Source: Boswellia sacra | Taxonomy: Eukaryota > Streptophyta > Magnoliopsida > Sapindales > Burseraceae | Assembly (NCBI GenBank): GCA_013180625.2 | Contig: SNVD02010297.1 | Location: 62,001-126,000, forward strand | Reading direction: 5' to 3' | DNA: 64,000 bases | Part shown: piece after piece, positions 24,057-35,320 of the stretch | Layout: the number at the start of each line of letters is the position of its first letter | Numbering within the stretch: the first letter of the stretch is position 1 | Program-made: the position numbers and the translations under genes | The notes under the pieces: generated by a model | The model's input: only the letters and a program-made list of their open reading frames with translations | Told to the model about the DNA's origin: nothing | The model's database searches: none

Positions 24057-25318
24057 TGTTAGTATCTATGCGTCGAGCTGATGTCGAGATTTGTCGAGTG
24101 TTATCGAGCTTGTATCCAGTGTCATGCTGTTGCTTTGTCAAGTGTCGAGAATATTGTCGAGATGTGTCGAGATATATTGAGATGTGTCGAGTATATCATG
24201 TCAAGTGTGGTTGTCGAGACTTTGTTGAGTTTCCATTTCGTCTAGTGTCGAGACTTTGTCGAGGTTCGATTTCGTCTAGTGTCGCGTTTTTGTCGGGTGT
24301 CGCGATTGTGTCGCATGTCGAGTCTGTTGTGTCAAAACTGTTGAGTGTCGAGTTTCAAGTGTCGAGTGTCGAGTGGTGTTGTCGAGCATTTGTACCGAGA
24401 ATGATTGGCGACGAGATTTTGTGTCAACATGCATGTATCATGCACATGTTATATTTTGACCAACTTGAGATGAAACAAGAATACTATTTTGATTCTTATT
24501 TTACTGTTTCTAGAATTATATCTTAGGAAGGATTTGATTTATAATAAATATCTCTTTAGATTTGGATATAATATCTTGTATTCTAATTAGAATAGGAGAA
24601 TATTTATTTATCCTAATTCCTTAGGAGTTTGATTATATCACTTCCTATTTTATTTCTCCTAATCCTAACATGATTTTGATTAGATCTTTTACAGGATTTT
24701 TAGGAGATTTCGTCTAGGCCTCTCACTATATATATATATATATATCATGTAATAACCATGCAAAAAACAGACGTTGAAGAGAGATTAACTGGTTAGCTGA
24801 TTTGGTTGTGAGAGAGTCTTGATTTTGGCATTCCATAAATTGATAGAAGAGCTTCAACACAAATTGGAATGTTTTCTTTAATTTGATTCTTTGAGTCTTT
24901 TGATTCATGTATGAATGGTAGAAATCATACATGAGTTGTTGATTGAGTCTGTGTGAGTTAATATACACCTAGGATAACTTGCAGGTTAAGTGTTTATGTG
25001 ATTCAAAGTCAGACTTCGTGTGTTATGTTTAACTTAACAGTGTGTTGTTAAGTTATCTGTGACAGAGAGTGGACAGTGTCACTAGAGTTTATGATCTTTG
25101 TGAAGATTTTGTTTTACAAAGATTAGGTCAGTGTGTGAGAGTAAGTCAGCATTGTAAAAGGTCTTAAAGATTGTACAAACAAGAACTTAGTGAATTGCAG
25201 CTCTATAGTTGTCCGTGAATGTAGGTTTTTAACCGAACCACGTAAAAATCCTCCTGCGTCAATTTACTTAACAGTTTACTGTTTTATTTTATATAACTGT
25301 ATACTTCTAGAACTCTCA
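24057..25318 (+). repeat. Copia 3' LTR
   Basis: 1262 bp, TGTTAGTATCT...ACTCTCA, followed by TTGAT at 25319-25323. Shorter than the 5' LTR through small deletions in the TCGAG-rich region and the TA run. Confidence 0.93.
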
Positions 25319-25376
25319 TTGATCATCCCATGTCCTAAACTTGGAATAAAGGACTCAATTATTGACTTTCGGTCTA

Positions 25377-26304
25377 TTTTTGGGATTGTTGTGCTATGAG
25401 AATTGCTATAAGAAAAATCTGTCATTAGTTATATTATCTTAAAAAATTTATGATATTTTATAAAATATATGTTGAAAATGGTTATGCTATCTAAAAGTTA
25501 TAAATATGTGTTTAGTAAACTTAATCTTCAAAAGTTAATTTTTAATAAAAATACAAAATTATACAAAAAAATTATTAAAGAACTTAAATTATAAATATTT
25601 AATTAAAATATTATATTAAAATAATTAAATTTATTTATTTTTATTAAAAATAATAAAAATATAAAAAATATAAATTTAAAAAAATTTACGAGGCCAACTA
25701 CCGACCGTCATCCATCTCTGGCCACTGACCGTCGTCTACTAATGCATGAAGCAGCACCGCTGACACTGGAAAACGTATAGCTCTGAAACTTTAACTGTTC
25801 GATCCGACTAATTTCTGACCTAAATCACCAAACCGTCACCGAATTCGTGTATAGCATCTCCTAGTGAGTCTCTTAGTGTCAGCGGTGCTAGTTCACGTGC
25901 CGCTAGACGGCAGTAGGTGGCTGAAGATAGCTAGTGGCCGACAGCTGCTCCAGTGAGAATTTTAATTTTTTTAAAAGTAATTTAAAAAATAAAGTATATT
26001 TTATTTTATAATTTATTAAATAATTAATTTATTTTAAATATTTTAATGTTTAAAGGTATTTTTGGATTTATATTAAATTATAAGGATAATTTTGGTATTT
26101 TCATCTATCAAAATTTTAACTTTTCAAAATCAATTTGTAAAAGTTGTCTTCTACCTACTTTTGCAATCGAATACAAGAATAAATTCTTGGAACAGCAGTT
26201 TGCAGCCTCCTGGATAATAAGTCTTGAAAAGTTTACCAAACACTAAAATAATCGTAACTAATAGCAGAATCTAAAAGCTAATGTGCAATAGCAGCCCCAA
26301 ACGC
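25377..26304. mobile_element. Large fold-back (long inverted repeat) element
   Basis: The two halves are imperfect reverse complements over most of about 930 bases. The clearest pair is an exact 15-base match: AGCACCGCTGACACT at 25753-25767 and its complement at 25875-25889. Other pairs are GTGTTTAGTAAACTT (25508-25522) with AAGTTTACCAAACAC (26229-26243), and the ends TTTTGGGATTG / CAGCCCCAAAC. The loop is about 105 bases and GC-richer than the arms. No coding frame and no clear target duplication, so the superfamily is not assigned. Confidence 0.65.
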
Positions 26305-26439
26305 ACACTTTGTTTTCAAGCTTGTACTTTTTCTACAAACAAGATTAAAATATAAGTAGATCTATTGATAATGATAGAATATGATGGTTGATAAGTAATT
26401 AGTTTCATTAAAAAGAATAACAATGCTCTTTAAGTATAT

Positions 26440-26998
26440 TTACCTAGATTGACACACATTTATAATGGTTTCATTCCATTTAAGTAATTTAGGTGTATAA
26501 ATTGATGTTGGAGTATTTTCTTCTGTTTCTACCATTAATATTGTAGTTTCTCCTCTAGTATCTTGCAATCTACATCTTGGGTTAAATTCTGAACTAGTTT
26601 GTTTAAAATATATTCTATAAAGTAATAAATACCCATGTCTATTTTGTGTAAAAATTGATTCTGGCAAATGTATATTTAAAACTAACGTATCTAATATTAT
26701 TGGATCATGTAGACTAACTTGAAAATTTGAAGCACAATTAAAATAAATAGCACCATTACAAAGGTTTGATTGTACTACTCCTAATAAGAAATCTTGAAAT
26801 TTTAGTAATGTTTTATCTCTTAATAACATCAATACTGGAGAATCTATTCATATTTTTTATAATGGTTTGATTGCTATTTGTATTAATCCAAAATGTATAT
26901 AATTAAATCCTTTTTGTTTATAATTTTATATGGCTAATTGACTTAGTAATCTTATTTCTTCAAATTCATTTTGTAAAGTTAAATTACTCTACCAGAAG
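26440..26998 (-). pseudogene. Endogenous caulimovirid fragment, movement-protein-like region
   Basis: Minus-strand frame with stops in its upstream part and an open stretch at 26440-26832. Its composition and motifs (HFGLIQIAI, LLGVVQSNL, YFNCASNFQVSL, LLLYRIYFK) look like the cell-to-cell movement-protein domain of plant pararetroviruses, which would open plasmodesmata for virus passage. This is an integrated, decayed copy. It stops at about 26998, where viral-looking sequence on the other strand begins. The assignment is from pattern memory; Florendovirus or Petuvirus relatives are the likeliest source. Confidence 0.6.
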
Positions 26999-27214
26999 TA
27001 TGGATGATAGATAATCTATTACCACCCAGAAATATAGCACAAAAAGAAATAGCACAAATTACTCAAAATCCAGAAGGAAAAATATTATTAAGATTTAATT
27101 CTTTATTAAGTTTTTTAATTTATGTGCATATTTACTTTTTGATCACACTTACTCGTTATCAATTTGCATATTTATTGTTTTCTAATCTACTATTATCGGT
27201 CTTGTTTTCAAATT
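26999..27214 (+). pseudogene. Endogenous caulimovirid fragment, plus strand, ending at primer-site position
   Basis: A short coding-like stretch (27001-27118, with PPRNIAQKEIAQITQNPEG) is followed by AT-rich leader-like sequence ending at 27214. Bases about 27165-27214 recur inverted at 27558-27610. In that second copy they run straight into a tRNA-Met primer site, whereas here they stop where that site would begin. Confidence 0.5.
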
Positions 27215-27219
27215 AATAA

Positions 27220-27397
27220 AACTTATTTTATTAAAGGATTTGAAATACAAGAAAGAAAGGACTTAGCTGGTTTCTCAGCCGATGCCCTTCAATTGAATAC
27301 AATGATTTTTATATACAATAGAAAGGAAGCATTATTGTCAAGCATAATGATTATTGTGTTTTACAAGTGTAAATTAATAAGGCTCAATAGTATATAA
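27220..27397 (+). pseudogene. Endogenous caulimovirid-like coding fragment, plus strand
   Basis: A coding-like stretch (GFEIQERKDLAGFSADALQ) flanked on both sides by other viral pieces. It probably belongs to the same virus family. I do not recognise the specific product. Both ends are abrupt. Confidence 0.4.
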
Positions 27398-27409
27398 CCA
27401 GGATAAAAT

Positions 27410-27532
27410 CTAGAGAATTTGGAAATCTATATGGAAACTAATTTGTTGGACATAAGGTTGGTCTGGAGTATCAGCATGTCTTCTAATATGATCTCTTAGT
27501 TCACTTTTCTCAGTTGGTCTTCTATCTACCAT
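27410..27532 (-). pseudogene. Endogenous caulimovirid ORF start, truncated
   Basis: A 40-codon frame beginning ATG at 27532, only 13 bases downstream (on the minus strand) of the tRNA primer site. It starts MVDRRPTEKSELRDHI and ends in a TAG at 27410-27412. Likely the first codons of a viral reading frame, cut at the junction with the plus-strand fragment. Confidence 0.5.
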
Positions 27533-27545
27533 TTTTCTAAGCTAT

Positions 27546-27558
27546 GGCTCTGATACCA
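27546..27558 (-). other. Pararetroviral tRNA-Met primer binding site
   Basis: The minus strand reads TGGTATCAGAGCC, the complement of the 3' end of plant initiator tRNA-Met used to start minus-strand DNA synthesis in caulimovirids. No LTR surrounds it, which argues for a pararetrovirus rather than an LTR element. Confidence 0.75.
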
Positions 27559-27575
27559 ATTTGAAAACAGGACCA

Positions 27576-27887
27576 CTAAAAGTAGATTAGAAAATAGTAA
27601 ATATGTTTATACTGTACTTGATAAACTTGAATAAAACGTGGCAAACTTTTCCACCGATCTTCGAAAAGATAATTTGGATATGCTCTAAATGTTTCTGAAG
27701 TTTTGATGCTACTTTCTTGTTCTAATATTTCTTTTAATATCATTAAATATTCTCTTTTTATGTTTGGATCTTTAATTTTATCAATAATATCTAATAAAAA
27801 TTGTTTATCAGTATTTTTAGTAATTACATTAATTTGTTTACAATTGCATATTCCTTCTGTAGATTGACACACATTTATAATGGTCAA
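27576..27887 (-). pseudogene. Endogenous caulimovirid fragment, downstream of movement region
   Basis: Minus-strand open frame of 103 codons with STEGICNCKQIN, DIIDKIKDPNIKREYL and FEDRWKSLPR. It looks like the continuation of the region at 26440-26832: the last 25 bases of that fragment (26445-26469) are repeated at 27860-27884, where this one starts. After about 27650 the frame runs into leader-like AT sequence, so the true coding part ends there. Confidence 0.5.
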
Positions 27888-27889
27888 TA

Positions 27890-28823
27890 ACTATCATAGT
27901 TCAATATACGGCTTAAAAAATATAATAAATTGAAGTTAAAGTTGGAAAACAGTAAAACTAGTGTTTCTTTATTGTAACTCTTAAAAAATAGTTGGCTTTA
28001 ATTTTGTTGTGAGCATAATCAATTACTTATAAAATAAGTTGTAATGTATTTAATGTTGGGATTTAAGTTCTAATCCGTAGTTGTGAAAGCAATTAAAATG
28101 AAACAAAGATAACAAGTCAAAAACATTAAGAGGGTGATTTTTTTTAGATCTGAATTTAACTTATTCTTAACCAGTTTGTTTTTGTGACTTAAGATTTATT
28201 CTAAGATAATTTTATCTGAATGGAAAAGCCTAAATTATTTTAGTTTTTATATGAATAAAAATGTCTAAATGATTGATAGCATTTGTAATTATAAAAAATA
28301 CCTCAATTAATTCATTTATTACCTTTTATGCATGACTTTTATAAAAAAAAAATACATATATAATTATAATATAAATTATTATTTTAGTAATTTAAAAAAG
28401 TCATAAATATTTAAATACTTTATTAAATTTTTAAAAAATATTAATTTACAAATATTTTTAATATGTCAAAAAACACAAGTGAAAATAATATCAAACAATA
28501 AAGATATATGTGTAAAAATACTAATTTCAGACATTTTAATTCATATGTTGAAATAAAAAATGAATATATTATTCTGATTTATATATTGAAACCTATTTAA
28601 ATTTAAGTTTAATTAAGGGCCATTCAAATTTTAGATAAAAATAAACAAATAAATGCCCGTTAAGTTTTATAATGAGTCACTCTCAATGTCAAGTTACGTC
28701 CACTTTGTCGCTACGAAACTTCACTACAAAGGAGAAAAGAAATATTACAACCGTACACACCGCTCTATTGCCTTCAAGCTCTCTTAGACTCTCCCTCTTA
28801 AAGTGTGATCTCTCTATAACTAC
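27890..28823. other. Intergenic DNA, no gene seen
   Basis: Strongly AT-rich with poly-A runs. The plus-strand frame at 28672-28872 has no recognisable features. Confidence 0.5.
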
Positions 28824-28904
28824 GGGTGTGTTCTTTTTTGAATTATGTGTTTTTGTTTCCAAAATGATTTGAAAAATGAATTTCTATGATTTAGAGAAAC
28901 TATT

Positions 28905-29095
28905 TTAAGTAAAGGATATGTGTTTGGAAATTCGTAAAATGCAATTTTGAAAATAGATTTAAGAATATGTGTTTGGAAATGAATTCTTAAGCTGAAATTT
29001 TGAAAACAAAAACAAGATATGTGTTTGAAAACGAATAATTGACATCAAATTTTGAAAACAAAAATATAAAATGCGTTTGGAAATGAATCCAAAAC
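28905..29095. repeat. Degenerate subterminal repeats in the Harbinger element
   Basis: Three to four imperfect copies of a unit of about 60 bases containing ATGTGTTTGGAAA and ATTTTGAAAAC. Subterminal repeats next to a transposon end are often transposase binding regions; here that is inference. Confidence 0.5.
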
Positions 29096-29265
29096 ACTTG
29101 TTCTTACAAATTGTATAAATAAAAGGATTATTAACAAATAATGTTATAAACTAAATGCATGCTCCCATTATACATATTGTTAACAAATAACAAATGCTTA
29201 ATTATACAAACAAGATCACCTTTTGCTTCGTACGATATTTTTACCCAAGTATTTTCTTCTCTTTT

Positions 29266-30559
29266 TCACTTCATTTTATAGTGCTTACTATAAATGTGGT
29301 TAGTTAAGATTAAAAAAAAAAAGAAACTTTCAAACAATCTTCCAATGCATACCTTGTATACATATATACATATATACGTATATAATGCAAGGGCTTCAAA
29401 ATTTATTGCCGTATGTCTGTATTGGAAATCTATTGGAAATCTTTTCTTCAACACTCTGAAACACCTCTCAATTACATTACGCAATGATGCATGTCTTTTA
29501 TTAAATAACTCTTCCTGTCCAGTAGGTTGTCTTCCTCCCCCTCTAAATTCACTTGCATGATACCCTTGGCCTTTATGAGGAGCAAGGAATCCTTCCATGT
29601 TACTATAGCCTGAATCAACCAAATAAAAATAACCTATGTTCCATAGTTAGCATCTCATGCGCATGCATAGCTTCATCAAAATTGGAAACATGTTATAGTA
29701 GTTTATACATTATTTCTAAGTAATGTATACTTGTGTCTGGCATAGGAAAATCACTATTCTCATTATAAAGTGCATCTTGTAATACCCTTGAATCATTTGC
29801 ACTGCCTTCTCATCCCGTTAGCACATAAATAAATAACATATCAAATGAGCAAGTACACATTATATTTTGGATCACGTCACCATGCCGATTACGGTATGCC
29901 ATTTGCTTATGTGCCGGTACCGATGCTGCAATATGGGTGCCATCAAGCGCTCCAATGCATCTCTATATCAACTACTTCATTGGCATAGTTATATTCATAA
30001 AAAATTGCGAAAATATGTTACTTTATACCTGAAAATATGGGTAAAACTTGGGATTATGTCGTACTTCTGGAGGTGTTGCACCTAAATTTCTTGGTTGCAC
30101 AATTAGTGTCGCTAACTGAATTAATGCATCAAGCACTCACTTAAATTGTCGACCTATAGTATTGGTTGATCGATGAAATTGCTCGGCAGTAATGCGATAA
30201 CAAACACTTTGTGATACTATATACAAGAAAATCGCAACTGCCTCAAGTACGCTCACGTGGTCATGCTCATCCTGCTCAATCAAATTATCTTCAACTACCC
30301 TATCACATAAGTTATGAAATATATTTGCATCCATTCTAAAGTGAGCAAACATCCTATTATCATTCCTTCTTAGCATATCCAATATCCATTCCAGGCGTGT
30401 TAGTAACGGAACTTTGCATTGTGGAAGTTGCCGTGGAAGGCGCTGAATTCGTTGTTGACGTTGTCTCTGTTGATATTCATGTGTTGCAACTACAATTGAA
30501 CACCAATCTATTATGTCTATAGAGTTATCAGATTCACAGCTTGAGTTGTCATCTGCCAT
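29266..30559 (-). pseudogene. Harbinger transposase (DDE_Tnp_4 type), broken
   Basis: Would cut and paste the element using a DDE triad. The likely start is MADDNSSCES at 30559. The N-terminal part (to 30137) contains RMDANIFHNLCDRV and EAVAIFLYIV. The catalytic part shows the first Asp in ALDGTHIAASVP (about 29940), the second in LVDSGYSNMEGF (about 29615) and the Glu in NVIERCFRVLKKRFP (about 29450). Two introns are supported by GT/AG borders that keep frame: 29963-30028 and 29634-29730. TGA stops at about 30137 and 29811 interrupt the frame. The C-terminal end after FPI does not follow the family pattern, so the tail is missing or displaced. Confidence 0.8.
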
Positions 30560-31010
30560 TGTATATACACTATTGAAAATACTCAGTAACAAATACTCAT
30601 AATATAGTCTGATACATGTGATTGTGCCAATATACTCACAAATTATCACACATTAAATTTTGCTATAATCCACCATTACCAAAATTATCACACATTTAAT
30701 TTGCTACAATCCACCATTACTAAAGTAGTATAATAACCTCAAATGATAGCTATGATATTACTAATAATAAAAGTTCAAAGCTAAAGGATTATGGAATAGT
30801 CAAACACTAGTTTATAGTAACATTAATACATAATGACATTAAAATATCCGTAAAAGCTGACAAACAAAGACAGACATAATACAACAGTAACAATAAAGTT
30901 TGTGCCTCAAGGAGGCATCTAAATAAATGTTACAAACCAAAAAGCAACTGAACAAACACCTAAACTATTGGAAAGGAAACTATCGTACACATCACCTACA
31001 AGGTTGATAA

Positions 31011-31968
31011 CTACTCCCTCCTTCTCTCATCCAAGAGACCTAGAAAAATAGTCCTCCAATCAGGTTTTTCAGCTATAATGTTCAAGAACTTTACGAAGAC
31101 ATCTTTCTCAATACCACCTAAATTCTCACAAATGTCAATGCACTCTTGAATTTGATTCTTTTGAGGTGATGCTACCCCTGAAAGGCCACTCCTGCTTCCT
31201 TGACTTAGTTTCTGACTCATAAACTCACTGGCTACCTTGAGAAAGTTGTCCATGTGGTCATTATTTTGGGTTGCACAACGATCAAGGTTCCTATTAGGTG
31301 CCCTACGTGCCCTTTTCCTCCTACCACTATCGGCAATAGACCCTACAACTGGGTCATCCTCCTCCTCATTTTCTATGTCATGAACATCAATGTGGACTCC
31401 AAAGTTCATAAATTTGTCCTCCACTTCTTGATCCTCATCTGAGGTTAGGGGCATTTGTCTTAAAGAAAACCTCCAAACACCAGTTACAGTAGAACTATTA
31501 AATATAACTCCCAACATGTCATAGTGGTCTAAGCCCCTCCGTTTAAATTATTTTACAAATGGAACTTTCTGCAAGTAACATAAGTTATTAGTGTTTTGAA
31601 TAAATACATATAAACATGAGTAACTCTAATTCAAAGATTTACCTTAAGGTACTCCTCCCAAACATCCTCAGATGCTGTCACTGTATTAGTATCGGGATTC
31701 CATCCGAAGCCAGTGGAAGCAATTAAATCAGGGAATTCATGATGCTTTTTCTAAACCGGTTGAACTTAGACTTAAGTTGAGCCACAGAATAACGATATTG
31801 GGTTTCGTCGTATAATTCGTCTGAAATGGTATTCCATACCTTCTTTGAAAATGTTGAAGTTTGTAATTCACCTTGTAAAACATGCTCATGACACAAACGA
31901 ATAAAAATATATTCTCTCATACTATTCCATTCAGCTTTGTCATCATGTTCATTGGTATTTGATGTCAT
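31011..31968 (-). pseudogene. Harbinger-associated Myb/SANT-like protein, broken
   Basis: The second gene of Harbinger elements, a DNA-binding partner that helps import and position the transposase. Exon 1 starts MTSNTNEHDD at 31968 and carries a Myb/SANT-like domain (KKVWNTISDEL, YSVAQLKSKFNRFRK). A one-base loss near 31746 shifts its end. A short intron is supported at 31569-31642. The next exon has an early stop near 31550 and then an open stretch (31517-31011) with an acidic patch (ENEEEDD), a basic patch (GRRKRARR) that could be a nuclear localisation signal, and a helical C-terminus. It lies upstream of, and on the same strand as, the transposase. Confidence 0.75.
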
Positions 31969-31999
31969 ACCGTTACAACTAATACTACAAAATAAAAGG

Positions 32000-34000
32000 A
32001 AAAATTAATGACACATAAGCATTGACATATCTCAATAAAGTATTAAATAACTTGTTCTTGTATTTGAGTTATGGGTACCTGTTTATAATTAATCACAGTC
32101 GTGAACACCGATTGGAGCAACTGTTGAAAATTGTACCTGCAAAATTTATATTTAATATTGTGGGCAATGTCTAGGTTAATAAAGGATGAGATTGTTTATA
32201 TCCAAATTTATACTCCATAAAACTTTCTTTTTACTCAAAAATTATTATTTCAATAATCATTAAATAATTTACTATTAAGCATTATGAAATATCATTAAAT
32301 AGCATGTTAATTTTTTCTTTATGCCTATGACGATTGTAACACCCAGAGCCACCACACTTTCAGCAGGTAACTTCGGGTATGAAATTCCATGAAATTCACT
32401 CACTTTTTTTTTCCCCTAAACATCAAGCAAGTAAATTTGAAATGATGATCATTTCCATAAACGATATAGCTTGTTAAATATAAATACCAAATGAAACTTC
32501 AATAATCTCTCATAATGAGTATGATATAACCAATGAAACAATAACTTACAATGATTACAATAGTATACCAATGGATAATCAACACATTTTCATATATCAA
32601 AATCAACACAAAAATAATATGCTTTATTTACAAATAGGCTAATCGTAGTTATTAAAAATGGCAAATAACCAAAAACCTATGGCAACTACTAAAATGTTCT
32701 TATGTTAACGACCAATTTATCCAATGAAAAAATTCACATAGACAATAAATAGTATCCAAATAATCAAATATATAGAGATTTGAATATTTTCCTAGAGGAA
32801 TTAACGAGAGGCATAATATACTATTAACTCTAATGTAAGACATATGTGTAGAAACCGAAAGTAAGTATTTAATAGAAACCAATATCGATTTTTTTTTTTT
32901 TTTTTTTTTTTGGCAACTGAAATGCAAAGTGCACACAACCAAGAGGGGATAAATTGGTTTGTGGGTGAGTTATGCACCAAAATTTTACCAAATATTCAAA
33001 TTTAAACCAAAAGTACAAATATCAATACTAAACTAACAGTGCGATATCCCAAAGCAATAATCAAATGTAAATCACAATCTAAACATAGTGATGGTATATG
33101 CTAGAGTACTTAACAAATAAGCAAGCACAAGTTTGCAACACAGTAATCTAGAGAGAGAAAGGGTAAGAGAAATCAAACATAAGACTTTACTGTGGTTCGG
33201 CGAAATCCTTGCCTACGTCCACACCTCCAAGCTGGAGGATTCCACTATGCCAATTAAAACCCCATTATTCAAGTGTTTATAAACTCACAATTGACTTTCT
33301 CTCACTAGGTGTTAATCAAACCACTACACCAAGGTATACACCACGCCTCCAATTGACTTCCTTTTGGTGTCAAGTAGACTACTCATCCAAGGTGTTAAAC
33401 ACACAACCTTACAAAGATCAAAACCCTCAAAGTATATAATGGATGTGTTACAAGGATTTTGTCTCTCAAATTGTAGCTCTACAAATATAAGCTCTAGATC
33501 ATGAAGCCATTGAAGGATTTGACGATAGAGAGCTCAATGATGAATTTATAATAGATTTGGATGAATTAATGCTGAAGAAAAATTTACAAAAGTGTTTGGA
33601 GTTGGGTTTGTTGACAATGGAAGTGGAGAAGGCGCTGAAGGTAGTGGAAAACGTGACCGTTTTGGTGATAATGGAAGTGGTGAGGCCGAGAAAGGCCCAG
33701 GTGCCGATGGGGAAGGGGCTGATGATGAGGTTGGCGATGGTGGCGAGGAAGATGGAGAGAAGCTGCTAGGCTTGTGAGGTGAGCATCAGTGGAGAAGGCG
33801 AGGAGAGATGAGGAGACGAGAGGAGAGACGGAGAGGAAACTAAAAAAAGATCCCTAATTTGGGTAATTTGGAAACACTGTTTATATATTTAGGGACAAAA
33901 TCAGGGGTAAAACGAAAATATATGAGTTTTATGAAAATAAAATTTGGAAACATAAAAGCACAAGTATCCCCCGAATTCTATTAGGTTGGAAACGGAAAAT
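32000..34000. other. Non-coding part of the Harbinger element
   Basis: No sustained frame. About 33185-33480 contains GTGGTTCGGCGAAATCC and GCCTACGTCCACACC, words I associate with a common plant repeat I cannot classify. 33590-33840 is a GA-rich purine stretch whose open frames look like low complexity. Confidence 0.35.
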
Positions 34001-34682
34001 GTTGGAATGAAAACATAAAAGAACACAGCATGCCTATCTTAGACTTTCCCTCCTGAATGTGTCTAAGATTTGTCTTTAGTTGTGTGAATGAAAGGTGTAA
34101 CGCATTTTCTATATAATATATAGTACTCTAAACCCAATACCAATAGCAATCTCAATCAAACAATTACTAGGATTAACTGTAAAAATAGGCTCCTAATCCC
34201 ACTAAAATAAGAAATTTACCTGATTCTACTAAAACAAGAAAACCTAAACCCAAGTTTACAAAAGTTCCCTCATTTCCTAAATTGTTAGGATTAATAGTAA
34301 AAGCAGGCTTTACCTGGTTCTATTATAATAAGAAAACCGAAACCAACTTTTACAAAGGTTTCTAGTATAAATAAAATTCCAATTTTCATTACTAATAAGC
34401 TTTCCTAATTCATAATTTTCTAAATTTATTAAGCTCTTACACACTTTTATCATTTAATATATCATATTGGGTCAATTCCACAAACCCCCTCTGAGATTTG
34501 TTGAAATTCCACTTGACTACCTTCACCTCTAATTTGAAAATCCCACATATCTCCCATCTCCATTAAGAATTGTTAAAAAATATATAAATTTCTCAAATTT
34601 CTCATAATAAACTATTCAAAATATTCAAAATATTAAAAAGAAATAAAAACTAAAGGTACTTTTTTTTTGCCATCAGTTCTAT

Positions 34683-35320
34683 CACTAGCATTATAAGAAA
34701 AACTATTTTTAGTGACTAGACATTTTGCGACAAAATTAATTTTGTCTCTAAATGTGAGATTTCGTGATCAAAAACAAGTTTCATCCCTAAAAGTTGTCAT
34801 GATAAATAAATAAGGAATTAAGAAAACATAAATATTCTTCACGATCAAATTTCATCGCCAAAAGTAATATTCAACAATGAAATTTAATTTCGTCGCTAAA
34901 TAAGGTGACCCATTTAGAGTTTCAGTTGCCACCCTAACTTTGATCACTAAATATGACTTTCTACAACAAGATTTGTGGCCGCCAAATCTTATTCCAAATA
35001 TAGTTTTCGAAAATATTCAACAACTACCTATTTCGTCGTTGAGTGACTTTCAACGACCAATATTATTGAGTCCGGCTTCAGTGCAGCCGCGCATGCATAC
35101 ACGAGCTGCTTTTATGATTTTTATTGCGTTCAAAAGTTGTGTTTACAACTTTTCCACCCTCCCTTTTCCTAAAAGCAGCGACTGCACCCATGCAGCCGTG
35201 GCACTCTAGTTTTTCCGAATTTTCATTGTTAATAGAGATTTTTCGCCACCACTCAATTCGTTGTTGACTGTGACTACCAAGGACCAAAATCATTTCATCG
35301 CTAAAAGTGATTTTTTAAAA
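34683..35320. mobile_element. CACTA-like transposon end or remnant
   Basis: Begins CACTAGCATTATAAGAAAAAC, close to the CACTACAAGAAAAA ends of plant CACTA elements apart from a short insertion. It contains many copies of a subterminal word like TTTCGTCGCTAAA or its variants in both directions. No matching right end was found, so it may be a truncated end or a small non-autonomous copy. Confidence 0.5.
35060..35210. repeat. Small inverted-repeat insertion inside the CACTA-like remnant
   Basis: GC-richer than its surroundings. GTGCAGCCGCGCATGCAT on the left and CCCATGCAGCCGTGGCAC on the right, with GCTGCTTTT / AAAAGCAGC inside, form an imperfect inverted repeat of about 150 bases. Probably a MITE; no clear duplication. 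Confidence 0.4.

Larger units (their letters stand above)
5125..25318 (+). mobile_element. Ty1/copia retrotransposon (Sirevirus-like) with nested gypsy insertion
   Basis: The element is bounded by two LTRs beginning TGTTAGTATCT and ending ACTCTCA, and flanked by identical TTGAT at 5120-5124 and 25319-25323. Order: LTR, tRNA-Met-like primer site, gag with two zinc knuckles, protease, integrase, reverse transcriptase, RNase H, an extra ORF, purine tract, LTR. Integrase before reverse transcriptase defines copia. Long LTRs, two knuckles and an ORF after RNase H point to the Sirevirus (SIRE/Maximus) lineage; that assignment is inference. Without the inner gypsy element (13371-23185) and one 5-bp duplication it would be about 10.4 kb. 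Numerous stops and frameshifts make it inactive. Confidence 0.93.
28824..34030 (-). mobile_element. PIF/Harbinger DNA transposon, decayed
   Basis: Contains both genes of a plant Harbinger element in the usual arrangement on the minus strand: a Myb/SANT-like protein gene (31011-31968) and a DDE transposase gene (29266-30559). Proposed ends share TGTGTTCTTTT in inverted orientation (GGGTGTGTTCTTTT from 28824; the complement of AAAAGAACACAGCA ending at 34030). The terminal match is short and no 3-bp duplication is clear, so the borders are tentative. The right part (32000-34030) is non-coding and includes a poly-T run at about 32889-32911. Confidence 0.65.

Noticed and set aside
26440..27890. 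Whether the caulimovirid sequences could be a functional viral locus
   Set aside because: Fragments are short, in conflicting orientations, with stops and without reverse transcriptase or coat regions, so only remnants are present.
33557..33777. Two overlapping glycine- and valine-rich frames
   Set aside because: Low-complexity GA-rich DNA gives open frames in more than one phase; no protein family fits.
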